This document shows positions 37,255 through 48,996 of a DNA stretch of 64,000 bases, one piece after another. Made by a program: the position numbers and the translations under genes. Numbering within the stretch: the stretch's first letter is position 1; each line of letters opens with the position of its first letter. Source of the stretch: Bradysia coprophila (Eukaryota; Arthropoda; Insecta; Diptera; Sciaridae); the NCBI RefSeq assembly GCF_014529535.1, contig NC_050738.1, forward strand, positions 8,775,410 through 8,839,409, in the 5' to 3' direction. The notes beneath the pieces are model-generated. The model had not been told where the DNA came from. It did no database searches and worked only from the letters and a program-made list of their open reading frames with translations.

Positions 37255-40200
37255 CTATAAACAGTTAAGTGTCGGATCTGTTAACATAACAATACTTTGT
37301 TCCTGTGATATTGCCGACAATTCTTTCAGCCACTCGTCGAGTATAACAGCGCACAGTGCTAAATCACGTTGACGTTCGTTGCTCCCATTGATGCCATTAC
37401 TGGTCGAATTACTCGACAACGAGCCCATGACCGTAGACGACGATGAATGTGTTGAGTCCAATGATGTTGGTTCTGACGATGGATTAGTTTCTCGCAGAGG
37501 AATGCTAATGTGAGAAGCAGCTCCTATTGAATTTGAAAGAGTGATCGAATTTTAAGAAATTGTCTGCTCGAATGGGGAGTACAAATTTTTTAACTTAAAG
37601 GCAATTACTAATGTTACTACGCTTATCACATAGCAATGCTTGAATAGATCCTAGCTGTTTTACACATAAAAAAATTATCTGAAAAAAAATGTCTTAACGA
37701 TGGATTCAGCAATTGGGTAAATCTAAACGCTTAGCCAATAAACCAAATGGAATTAGGATGCGACTTTATTTTCGGTCAAATAAAAATGTCAACAGAAACT
37801 TACATTCGGAAAAATATTCGTTGAGATTCGTACAGTTCCATCAATATCATAATGTACTGAAAGTAATTGAGTTGGAGTTAGCTCTATCATAATCATAATT
37901 GGAAATTTCGCCGATAAATGTGGACGATAATTAGGGGTGTATTTAGGGAAGTAAAATATTCGAGTTTGGTGGCTCACGGTGGGGTTGAACAAAAGTTAAA
38001 TAAAGTCGCGACACCACCTCTAATTTTTTTTAATGTTTTTATTGAGGGACTCGAGTACTATAAGGAACCACATTCAGTTTGCGAATCCATCCAGCCGTTT
38101 CGGATAGAGGTAAACGGATAGAGGGACTAATTCTAAGCTAATTCGTGTTAAAATGGCTTCCCTCGAAAACCTGACCACGTAGCCACAGCCAGCTAAAGTC
38201 GAAATTTCGACATTTTTAAATGGTGATATGTCCAAGATGAAGATAGTTTGAAACTCTTGGAATGGCGATATTGGTAGAGGATTCCATGCTCTATTAAACG
38301 CCGAGAATGGATTTTACAAAATTTGTCTGAATTGTACAATATTTGAAAAAGTTTATTTTCACCATCCCCGGCGAAACTTGAACTCCTATATAATACACAG
38401 ATTGATCATGTCTGGAACAGACAATAATGCCTGATCAGCCTGCAGTCTAAGCTTTACAACGATACCAGCCATACTCGCCATACCCGCCTCACAACAAGTA
38501 TCTGTTACGACATTTTGTTTGCAGCAAGGTCACTCTACGACGAAATTTTCAATTTATTATCCATCCTCAAGTGCGAAATTTCGACTTTAGCTGGCTGTGG
38601 CTACGTGGTCAGGTTGTCGAGGGAAGCCATTTTAACACGAATTAGCTTAGAATTAGTCCCTCTATCCGTTGCGACAACAATCTTTATTTAAATTGACTCG
38701 TCGGTGCCATGAGTGCCGGTTCTCCGAAACGGCTGGATGGATTCGCGAACTGAATGTGGTTCCTTATAGTACTCGAGTCCCTCAATAAAAGCATAAAAAA
38801 AAAACAGAGGTGGTGTCGCGACTCTATTTAACTTTTGTTCAGCCCCACCGTGGGCTTGGGCGCTTACATTTTTCGGCCTGCAATTATCACCGATATTATT
38901 GTTCTTGTATCCGTACTAATGGAGCCTAGCACTTAAACAGAAAATATTAAATTTTAGAAATTGAACAAAAACACTGAAGATGGAACTGCTGATTGACAAC
39001 AACAACCACACTGCAAAACATAATGAATTCGTATAAAAATATGTTGGAAGTTTTAGTTGTACGGGTACTATACAATAATTCTTCGTTTTCAGCGCGCAAC
39101 TATTCTCGTCCTTCACGAAATATTAACAAATTATCTTCATCTACATTTTCAGTTGTATCACTGAAGTTTTCTACTGCGTGACCATTATCACCAGTTTCTC
39201 CATGAATGACCGACCCACCATTTTCATCGGAATTTCCAGATACATAGCCTAACTGAGCGGCCATACGCATTGCAGCCATTGCAATTTTATTAATAGTTAA
39301 AACCCGCTCTCCGGCTAAGAATTGAAAATCATTTCGGGATTTCGCGTAAGTACCATAATAGCTCTCCATTTCATGGCAACCGTCAAAGAAATGCCCTTCC
39401 ACATTCGGCACAGATATTTCTACATCGGCGATCACCGATTTATTCAAAGTACATAGCATTATTGAAGCCTCGTAACATACAAATATTTCTCAATTTGTCG
39501 GGAATCACTTGAAACGAGCTATTCAAATATTGTTCGATCGCAGCAAAAAGTGCTTCTCCTGTAGTGGTACGAATATCTTTGCTTATTGCTTCGGGTATGT
39601 TCATATTTCTACTCGATAGTTTGCGATTCGATTATATTTCAATGTTTAATGCGATAGTAATTGTTGAAAAGACTACTTGATTCCTGTCCACTCGAAACAT
39701 CCATAACGGACAAATGATATCCCACGTCTCGCACGTTTTTCGCGATAATCACAACAAATAAAGTTAAATATTTGTGTGCCTTTTCAACCATCAGCTCACC
39801 TCTACACTACATGTAATGTCGAAGTTTGCCAATGGATACATTGAGATGTGTCTAATTGGATTGCATGAAATGGAACCAAGCATCGATCTGATCATAGAAA
39901 TAGAGGCGGAAATATGTGGGCGCATCAAAACTCGAACACATGTAGTGTAGCAGATCTCCGCACAAAATGCAGGAGAAACTAACACCAAGCCAGTTGAAAT
40001 TATAGTAAATTGTTACCAGTTAAAAAATTATAACTAATCGCACCCAGTACGTAGTACGAGGCTAAAAAGCAATTATTTCATGTGGTGCATGTGCGTGCAA
40101 TAATTTAAAATGACTTCTGCACCAAAATAAAAACAAAAATTAAATCGACAAACTCTTGGTTGAAATGGCAACTTGAAAACAGATGAAAATATCAATTTTA

Positions 40201-43200
40201 AACAACTTCTCAGTTTAACACACCACAGATTCAAATAGCGGTCAAAGACAGAACAGGAAAAGCATCAAGTTTAACATTATCACAGATACAGATCGGATGA
40301 ACGACGTCAAGATTTCAGTTCCACCAAAAAATCAAATTACAAGCAAATTCATTGGGCCAATTGAGATGGGACATTTCGACCTTTTCGACGCAGAAAGTTA
40401 CTCTCAGCAAAAAGTTATTCTACGTATGTCTGTAAAATGTGTAGATTATTTTATAAAATTCATTTTATCATAATAATTACGCCGCACTGCACCATATTTT
40501 GTCAGCCGCCAAAAACTTGACTGAGGCCGTTTGTAGCAGTGATAAGAAAAAAATGGTTTGACCTGGTCTGTAGCTAGAACTATGTGTTTTACCACATTTG
40601 ATACCAACAGGGTAAAATCGAAAATGTATTTCCGCCATTTCAAAAAAAATTTTCATGGGCGGCTGTACGTTTCGATGTTTTTGTTGGTATGTTTAGATGA
40701 ACTTATAAAAATGGATGCATTTTACAGGCACATCGAAGATCAATTTTTGACTTCGATTAATGTTCTACGCCGACTAAAAATAACTTGTCGGGATGCCCCA
40801 ACTTTATTGCAAATCAAATTTTCTCGGCACAATATTCATGTGATTTCGAGGCTTCACGTCCAATATACAAATTAGATTTCATTTTAATTGATTTAGTAAA
40901 TTTTTTGTTGTTTTAAGCTTTTAAATTCCAACACCAATTCCATTGAGCATTATCTCTTTAGAAAAGAATATTATCTCAGCACCGTACAGTAATAAAATAA
41001 GTCGAAAGAAATGAAAAGTAAGATCACAAGAGTCGAAGGCCGACGATAGATTTATCATGCAGAACGATTTCTATTTAATGATAAGAATTATGATGAAAAG
41101 TAAAAATGTTGACGACAGTCAATTATTGAAATTGATTAGGAATAGAAGGGGCGATTACCCCTAAACAAATTAAAACATTTACAAATTCATGCGAAACATT
41201 TTCATTTCATGCTAATGATTGCCACCACCGAACAATAAATGTTGATACAAAACAATTTATGAAAAGAACCAAGCATGATATTTACCAGTGAAGAGTTCGA
41301 ATATTTGCGCTAACCCAGATGTAGCTGAATGAATAAATTGAAAATTAATTTTTTAAGTTTTTAAATCCGACAATAACAAATGGCAGAAAGCGAAAACAAA
41401 AAAGAATGAAAAGAAAACAGAGAAAATTCGTTGATGGTAGAGTCGCCTTTCATATCGGTTGTCGCATTATTGTGCCCTTAATAATGTGAAAAAAATCAAC
41501 AAAGAAAATGGTGCAAATTTACAATACCTGAACTGTTCGGTGCTCGCTTGAACATATTTGATAGTGAACTGGAAAAACTTTTTCGTTTCGTGTCGCCTCG
41601 TTTAAACGGATCGTATTGCGAACCCGGTGTCAGTTGAAGCGGAGTCGTGGCCGAAATATTCGTGGTTATTGCATTTTTCCGGGCATTCACTAAACGCTGT
41701 TCCCTTTCGATGAGCTCAAAGCGATTGTTGTCGACCAATTCTAGTGATTCTTCACTAACTGGTAGTTCAGCGTCGATTTGCTGCTTTAAGATTTTCAGCA
41801 GCTGCAAAAAACAAACATTCAACATCGACACCGTTGAACTACCTGTGAAATGTTTACAAACCTGATGAAATGATGGTGTATCCGAAGTTGTCGGTATATC
41901 AGGTCGCAGTAGGATTGAATGTGTAAGCGGAAGTGGATACCAAGCAAGACGAGTAATCAACCCGGTCAAATGTAAATTCACATACAAGCAATTGCTTGTG
42001 AAGGTCTGTAATTTTCCCCATATTGAGCTTATGAAAGGACCTGCATCGATCGGTGAAAATTTGTAAATTGTTCGGTCTCAATCAATAGTCAATCCACCCT
42101 ACCTAAGCTAACCGTCCCCTGTGTAAATAAATCTTCGGAAAAATCAAATTCAATTTCCGGTTCGTGTTTACGACTCGACAACTTCCAACTCTCTGATCTT
42201 CGCATCGTCTCACCATAGTTACTACTATCCGCTTCGGCAGTTCGTTCATCCGAGTCATCCTCGGGCCGATATTTAAAACTTTCGTAGCCACTACTTTCAC
42301 CCAGCGATTGTAAACTATCCAGCTGCTTACTCCTGTCGCTATCTCCGTTCTCATTGCTAAATTCGTTCAAAAAACTCCGTATCAGTTCCATTGTCTTTTC
42401 CGTTCGTTTGTTCGTTGCATGATTTTCGAGCTTGTACGTCCTGGACCACTTCTGGCACGATCGTTGACAAATTGATATCTTATGCCGTGCATCGAATAGA
42501 TATGCATGATAATTGGAATACAGCGACTCGCCGCCGTAATACCCGTAATGGTTCCAATTAGCGCCGATTGTTTTTGTCATGGAACTGTGCTGTTGTGTTT
42601 CAATTAGTGCATTCTGGGCGGCATGTTTCATCACTTCCGGCGACAGGTCCAAAAAGAATTCCACCGAATTTGTGTACGCGTCGATACGATTCACTTTGTG
42701 CCGGTGACTGATTGGGATATGCTTGCAGGGTATTAGGAATTTTAACAGCAATTCCATCATTATTTCCTCGCTATGTAGTGACAGCAATGTGTCGAACAGC
42801 GACAGTGTGACCAAACACAACTGAAAGTGGAAAAGCGAGAAAATGGAAGAGATTTTCATTTGAAAATGTTTTTTTTAAATGTTTACTCGCGTATCCACCG
42901 AACTAATCCGTTCCACCAGCACGTCCAACATTCGTTGACCATCAAACTTTTCCGTGTCCAGCAAGAAACGAACAAAAACGCTTAATAGTCCTGGATCCGT
43001 GACAGACCGCAGAATCAAATCGAAATAGGCCATCGCGGATATTTGGGAGTCGGCGTTATTCTGCAAATGATTGCCTTTGAAAATCTGTAAAGGGGTGATA
43101 TCTTGGTGTGTTAGTAAGGGTTTCTCCGTTTGCAGATGTCATTTTCAATTGTGATCACATTACCAACACCAAAAAGGGAAGACATTCAGTGATTCAGTGA

Positions 43201-45013
43201 TACAAGATGATCGATTTGCATGATGGAGAACTGCGTTTCGTGTTGACAAGACAATAAATAATTCGACGTATGGATCGTGAGCTTTGTACATTGTACGATC
43301 AGTAGAAAATGAATGGAAGTAGCAGGGATTGAAGATCACATTTCCAACTTTCTAAATTTAAGGAAATGTGAAATTGGCTTGCTGGCTGAATTGACGTGTT
43401 GTTAGTATCCAACTAGGTAATAACACAAGTAGTATGCATGAGAATACTCTGAACGACACTGAATGTGAGAACAGAAAAGCGATATGACGTCACAGACCTC
43501 ACTTTTTGCTTTTATGTGAAGCAAGGTGTGTGCATGTCGTTTAGTCTATAAGTTAGTTTAGAGTGCTTGAGTGTGAATTGTGCAATTTTATTGATAGCAA
43601 TAACAAAAAAAAAGTGGACCACAACCTGTAGACACAATGACACAATAACAAACGTTTTGTAACATAAAACCCTCACCACAAACCATAGAATTGGCAGACA
43701 TCACAAAGCAGAAATACCTGTAAAATGGCTGGTCCCAACACACCCACAATAAATCCGGTGTACATAAAGTCCAACAATTGCGTTTTGATCAGTTCGTGTG
43801 CCACTTGAACGCATGCATTACAGAATTCCAACAAATTCATAAACTTTGTCAATTCGGGTATGTCAGCCACATCGTCCGTCGTTATGCGATGCCAATCGAT
43901 GGCCGTGATGTCAATAGCATTCGGCAAGGATGAGTACAGTCCACCGAGTCCCATCACCAGAACCGGACACATTGACGAGTATTGTGCGATGTAAGTGCCA
44001 ACGTTTTCATTCTTTTGCGATAATGACATGCAGAGTAATAGCGCATCCCGTGCTTGATGTCCTAATGAATAAATAAAAAATAATTTGAATCCATTTTGAA
44101 TCAGTGAGTCAGAGTGGGTGGATCGTTACCAATGGATCCATCACGGTGAACGTATGGTATCAATAATGAAAAGATGAGGAAACTGAAAGTAAAAATAAAA
44201 TGGAATTTATGTAGGGGACGGTGGATGTGATGATAAAAGTAGGTATTGCAAAATAATCACTTTGTGCCACCGTGTCCCTGCTGTGACGATGAAAAGAAAA
44301 ATAAATCCAACAAATGAACGTTTTGCATAAGAACCACGCAGAGTTGATTCAACAATATCACAAGACGTTTCTCAATGTCCGGTGGAAATATTTCATCCTG
44401 ACTGGATGCCAAAATTTTTAGCAGCGGTCGGAGAAACGGTTCATGCACCAACAGTTGATGTCGAGAATGACTCACTAGCAATTCGTAAAGCTTTAATTGC
44501 TCCAATCGAACTGCGTTTGCATATCTGAAAGGGAATTCATTTTTTTCGTGAAAGTTCCAAAACTCTGGAATCTCTTGGCACTACCTTCCAGTTGAACTAC
44601 TCCACTCGTACAGTTTATCTAGCAAATTTTCGCTTAACAGATATTCCAAACATGGAGCCGGAGGTGGCTGCATACTCGACAATATAACTTTATTGCAGTT
44701 TTGTAGTTCGACCAGCAAGAGTGTGACCATATGATCCAGATGAGACACAACACCCAATACGTCATCGCGAGTAGGCGGTTTCATTGGCTAAAATGTGAAC
44801 GTTAAACAAAGAGTTAGACTTCGTTTTATCAAATTCGCTGCGTAATCTTATCCCCAACGGTACCTCAACTTTTAAGATAATGTCGTAAATCTGTTGCCAG
44901 TGCTTACAAAAGCTGTCGTAACACGCCTGTGGATCACAATCATTTGTTCGTATTGGTTGATTACTGGTGCGGCTGAAACTTTGGCGCAGTGGACTTTTTC
45001 CCAACCAGCTCAT
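37255..45013 (-). CDS. FHIP: FTS-Hook-interacting protein (FHIP, CG3558 type), 10 coding exons
   Basis: Exons on the minus strand are 45013-44864, 44787-44585, 44524-44261, 44182-44130, 44061-43718, 43084-42887, 42820-42103, 42040-41862, 41801-41528 and 37523-37255. All phases agree and the product is 883 residues. FHIP proteins join FTS and Hook in the FHF complex, which links early endosomes and other cargo to dynein. The N-terminus (MSWLGKSPLRQSF, then DPQACYDSFCKHWQQIYDI) and the blocks DDVLGVVSHLDHMVTLLLVE, CLEYLLSENLLDKLYEW and YANAVRLEQLKLYELLVSHS are those of the insect CG3558 protein. Residues about 30-400 are an alpha-helical repeat-like core. Ser-rich segments (SESSGYESF-like and KRKSFSSSLSNMFKRAP) follow, then a conserved short helix LAVILDEW-type at the end. 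The last intron (37524-41527) is 4 kb and hosts repeats and a broken ORF. Confidence 0.92.
37971..38856. repeat. Foldback element with ~250-300 bp arms in a FHIP intron
   Basis: The left arm reads CACGGTGGGGTTGAACAAAA, then GTCGCGACACCACCTCT, ACTCGAGTACTATAAGGAAC, CCATCCAGCCGTTTCGG and CTGACCACGTAGCCACAGCC. The right arm carries the same blocks in inverted order up to the Cys-tract-like CCCCACCGTGGGC. The right arm has an extra insert of about 55 bp (around 38672-38725) not present on the left. The loop (about 38220-38570) is unique sequence. The size and structure fit a Foldback-like or large non-autonomous element. Confidence 0.8.
39100..39604 (-). pseudogene. Frameshifted ORF inside the last FHIP intron
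   Basis: The frame starting at ATG 39604 (MNIPEAISKDIRTTT, then VIPDKLRNI, LRGFNNA) ends after a few more codons. A second frame continues from about 39465 to 39100 (LNKSVIADVEISVPN, then NDFQFLAGERVLTINKIAMA, then an acidic, Asn-rich tail). The two halves read as one protein if shifted by one base near 39460. A helix-loop pattern like LRNIxxxxGFNN followed by LxxxVIxxVE resembles a short domain I have seen in arthropod transposon-associated genes, but I cannot name it. There is no obvious intron at the junction. A pseudogene or an assembly indel are both possible. Confidence 0.45.
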
Positions 45014-46138
45014 TTCTCATCTAATTTTCAAATTGAACGGGTATCTCAATCACTTAAAACTAAATTTATTTTATCACAAATCGGTATTTGTATCGGGCCG
45101 AAATACCAACGACAGAGGTATAAGAATAAAGGTGTCTTTTATCGGGGTTTTTTAAATTAAAATAACTTTGGTTGTGTAAATATTTTTGTGAACGAGCACC
45201 ACAGTTTTAAAGTTCCATTCCAACCGACGAACACCGAAAATCTCACAATTTTAGCTGATTATTTTTGTTTGCATTTTTATCGCATAACAGAAATGATTTA
45301 TAGTGTTGTTTTGAGGACATAGCCTACGGACTCGTCATCACAGAACGAATAACAATGTTACGATGCAATGTCTGACGTATGACTACACACATAAAACTCC
45401 CATTCAGTTGGCACAGTAAAATGATTTTATGCTTGTAGCTCTTGCTCGAGTGTTCATTTGATTGAAAACTTTTGGTTTTGCATTTAATTATGATAAAAGG
45501 AAATGATAAAACTATGTTCCAAAAAACAATGATACGAAAATACAACAAATAATTCACTTTACACGCATAAATTGCTTCCAATTCTCATTTTATGTAGGTG
45601 TTATCTACTTTGACACATTTTTTTTGTTGAGTTGAATTTTTGCTTTTTATTTTGATTGCACTTGAATTTTACACACTTTTAGAATTCATTTTTATACTAT
45701 CGCCAAATTAATCGCTTTCTCGGTTGTTGGACGGGTTTTGTACATTGGATTACGTTTCCTTTGTTTGGCTAATAAATTTACGAAAAATATACTTCTTGCG
45801 AAAACTATAAAATTACGTTCTATTTGGAGTTAAGACTTAATTATTGAATATAATTCCAATTGGAATAAAAATATAAAATGACTTTCACGTCAAGGCGAAT
45901 TATTATTTTCGACATCACTCTGCTATACCCTCTTTTCTCTGTGAGTAACATCGATAATAAAGATTTGTGTATACAGCGCGAAACGGCACCTCTGACATCA
46001 ATGGAGTTTTATCTCAATTGAATACGAACCTCTATGGTCAAAATTACAGAAAAAACGGCAAAGCGCCGTTCTCCGTTAATATCCAACCCTTTCCCATGAT
46101 TTTTTCTGTATTTCATTAAGAAAAGAACTGACTACAAC

Positions 46139-46337
46139 CACGGTGAGCTTTAAATTTTTTTAAACCTGCTTCCCGCAGGTCCAAAAAAAAACGAAAAATC
46201 GATCTAATTAAAAATTTTCCCATCGAAATATTTTGGGAATAGTCATTTCGTCATCCTGGGAGGCCCCTGAGCACATTCCCATAAAAATATCCCATGTGCA
46301 CGAGAGGTCGAATAAAAAAATTTTAAAGCTCACCGTG
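46139..46337. mobile_element. 199-bp MITE with CACGGTGAGC ends and CAAC duplication
   Basis: The terminal inverted repeats of about 24 bp are CACGGTGAGCTTTAAATTTT and its complement, with a slip in the A/T run. The 4-bp word CAAC stands directly outside each end (46135-46138 and 46338-46341), consistent with a target-site duplication. There is no ORF. Confidence 0.65.
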
Positions 46338-46629
46338 CAACCGCTACTCGATCAATTTTCATAATTGCATAATTATCGTGTAGAATTTAAGGTCCAAAGT
46401 CAACACTATTAATTTACTCAATAATTTTTCACTCTGATATGAGAATAGCGTGAATGCAAGGGATTCAAAGCCGTATTTTCTTGCCACTCGGGACATGAAA
46501 GGGAGTATGATGTCTAAAATGAAGCTACGGTAGCTATAGTTTGGTCAAAATTTCTCGATATAAAGATTATGTGACCGTTGTTAAGTTTGGAAGAGTTCCT
46601 CAGTATTACAAGGATATTTTTTACGAATA

Positions 46630-48056
46630 TGCTATTGGCACCGGGTGCCAATAGTCTCTTTATTATACTGTGGCTAATGGCACCGGGTGCCAATAGTCTT
46701 TTTATTATACAGTGGCTAATAGCACCAGGTGCCAATAGTCTCTTTATTATACTAATGCTAATCGCACCAGGTGCCATTAGCCACAGTATTATAAAGAGAC
46801 TATTGGCACCCGGGAAAATTAAAATTAAAACAAAAAATCTGGATACGTAAAGACGGTAAGATGTAAGGTAAAGGCGGATTGTTCGATCCTTAAGATTTTT
46901 TTTGAAAATAAAGAAGTGAATGAAAAAAAAAATCAATTCATCCTTTTACGAAATATAACGTAAAGGGAGTTTGTTCGATCTTACGGAATTCGTACTTATA
47001 CGAAATTTAACGTAAAGGCGGATTGCTCGATCCTGAGGAATTCATCCTTTTACGAAATGTAACGTAAAGGGAGTTTGTTCGATCTTAGGGAATTCATCCT
47101 TCTGGAAAATGTAAAGGTGGATTTTTTGATCCTGAGGAATTCATCTTTTTACGAAATGTAACGTAAAGGGAGTTTGTTCGATCTTAGGGAATTCATCCTT
47201 TTACGAAATATAACGTAAAGGTAGTTTGCTCGATCTTAGGGAATTCGTCCTTATACGAAATTTAACGTAAAGGCGGATTGCTCGATCCTGAGGAATTCAT
47301 CCTTTTACGAAATGTAATGTAAAGGTAGTTTGTTCGATCTTAGGGAATTTATCCTATTGGGAAATGTAATGTAAAGGCGGATTGTTCGATACCTTTACGT
47401 TACATTTCGTAAAAGGATGAATTCCTCAGAAGGATCGAAAATCCGACAATCGACAATCCGCCTCTACGTGGGGTAGGGTAATCTCGCACACCACTCTAAG
47501 TGGTGAATCTCGCACAGTCATGACTTTTCGTTACATGTCGTAAAAGGACGCATACTATGATCGCGTGTGCGAGATTCCCCGACACCCTCTACGTTAAATT
47601 TCGTAAAAGGACGAATTCCCTATGATCCAACAAAACTGCTTACAGTTTCATTTCGTAGAAGGATGAATTCCCTAGTATTCTACAAAACGCATTTCAAACA
47701 AACTACCTTTACGTTACATTTCATAAAACGATGAATTTCTCAGGATCGAACAATCCGCCTTTACATTACATTTAGTAAAAATATTAATTCTTTAGGATTG
47801 TGTACAAAACAAGTTGAATTTTCAAAATATCCGGATTTTTTATTATTAAATTTTAATTTTTCCGGGTGCCAATAGTCTCTTTATAATACTGTGGCTAATG
47901 GCACCAGGTGCCAATAGTCTCTTTATAATACTGTGGCTAATGGCACCGGGTGCGATTAGCCACAGTATAATAAAGAGACTATTGGCACCCGGTGCCATTA
48001 GTCAAAGTATTATTAAGAGACTATTGGCACCCGGCACCCGGCACCCGGTGCCAATA
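46630..48056. repeat. Giant imperfect palindrome built of 42-bp and 52-bp minisatellites
   Basis: The left flank (46630-46810) has about four 42-bp units with TTGGCACCGGGTGCCAATAG at starts spaced exactly 42 (46637, 46679, 46721, 46763). A spacer containing CCCGGGAAAATTAAAATTAA follows. Then come about ten units of about 52 bp (46855-47395) sharing ACGAAATGTAACGTAAAG and TTGTTCGATC. From about 47395 the same 52-bp units run in inverted orientation to about 47790. The spacer is then inverted, and finally the 42-bp units again (47862-48056). Inside the right half, AATCTCGCACACCAC and its inverse at 47488-47575 form a further stem. The core GGCACCGGGTGCC is nearly self-complementary. Confidence 0.85.
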
Positions 48057-48996
48057 GTTTCTTCCTATTTTTTATTGAACTTGGGTGAAATATGCGTGTA
48101 AATATCAGATCGCTGCCTTCGCCTCAGGTTGTCAATCGACATCTAGTGTAACAAAATAACTTCAAAAAATTCTTGTTTCATAAATAACTATTAGCTGTTA
48201 TGCTATAGCCTACCAATGTTTGATTATGCAAAATGTTTGAGCTGTTTCTTTCGAATGGATGAAAGACAGCTGAAGTAAATTGATGTCTGAATTTACTGAC
48301 GTTACCTGTATTGTGTAGGAGGAAATTTATCCTGAGTCTAATTAAATAGCCACAATAAGAATTATGATTAGAAAAATACTATAGAGTATCTGAGCAACGG
48401 GTTTCAAAAGGTTAAGATAACCGTGACTCCATGAAGTCTAACTTTCGACACATTTATCGCAAGCTTACTTTCGTTCTTTTATGAATTAAATGTATCACTT
48501 CACGAGAACAAGTGCAAGTAAAAGTCTCACACATAATGTTTTATTCACTACGTCACTACATGAGATAAGACTTATTTCTGATAAAAAACAGTATTTTTAG
48601 CCCCGTACTAGGTTCTGAGTGCTATTAAGTTTAACATGCCTTTTGTGACCGGTAGAATTCGAAAGAGAGAATAATACATGACAAATTAAAAACCCGACGA
48701 AAATACGTCGATCAGGGAAAAAATTAAATGAAAAATGTTCGACGTGTCGTGAGCTAGGGCTAGTGGAGTGAGATAGTCACTCATATTCGGAGCCTTACGG
48801 GGCTACAATGTGCTACGATCGCCACTATCTTAAATCATAAAAAGGGATTGGTTTTCACCACAGCGGCAGTGATAAGTTTCACATATTAAACAGCAGGTAA
48901 TTGTACTGACCAGTTAGCAACACAATAACAAGGAAAAATCCGAAGTGAAGATCTGCTGTCTTATAATTTCAACGAAAAAAATAGCTGCAGATTCAA

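Larger units (their letters stand above)
37524..41527 (-). other. Last intron of FHIP, 4 kb
   Basis: This is bounded by a donor CAG|GTATTG and acceptor AATAG on the minus strand. It contains the foldback element 37971-38856, the frameshifted ORF 39100-39604 on the same strand, and otherwise AT-rich sequence (39610-41527) in which I see no gene. Confidence 0.6.
45014..48996. other. Intergenic region between FHIP and the DUF1989 gene (divergent)
   Basis: The FHIP promoter lies just above 45014 and the DUF1989 promoter just below 48997. The middle is dominated by the MITE 46139-46337 and the giant palindromic satellite 46630-48056. The remainder (45200-46130 and 48060-48960) shows no coding signal. 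Confidence 0.55.

Noticed and set aside
42103-42354. Additional frames overlapping the FHIP exons (also 41647-41865)
   Set aside because: They are shadows of a well-supported FHIP exon in other frames, with no family signature.
46514-48101. Open frames on both strands with a repeated 14-residue motif (LAPGANSLFIIxWLM)
   Set aside because: The minisatellite period is 42 bp, a multiple of three, so frames stay open in several phases by arithmetic. Both strands give similar hydrophobic repeats, and there is no start context or flanking gene structure.
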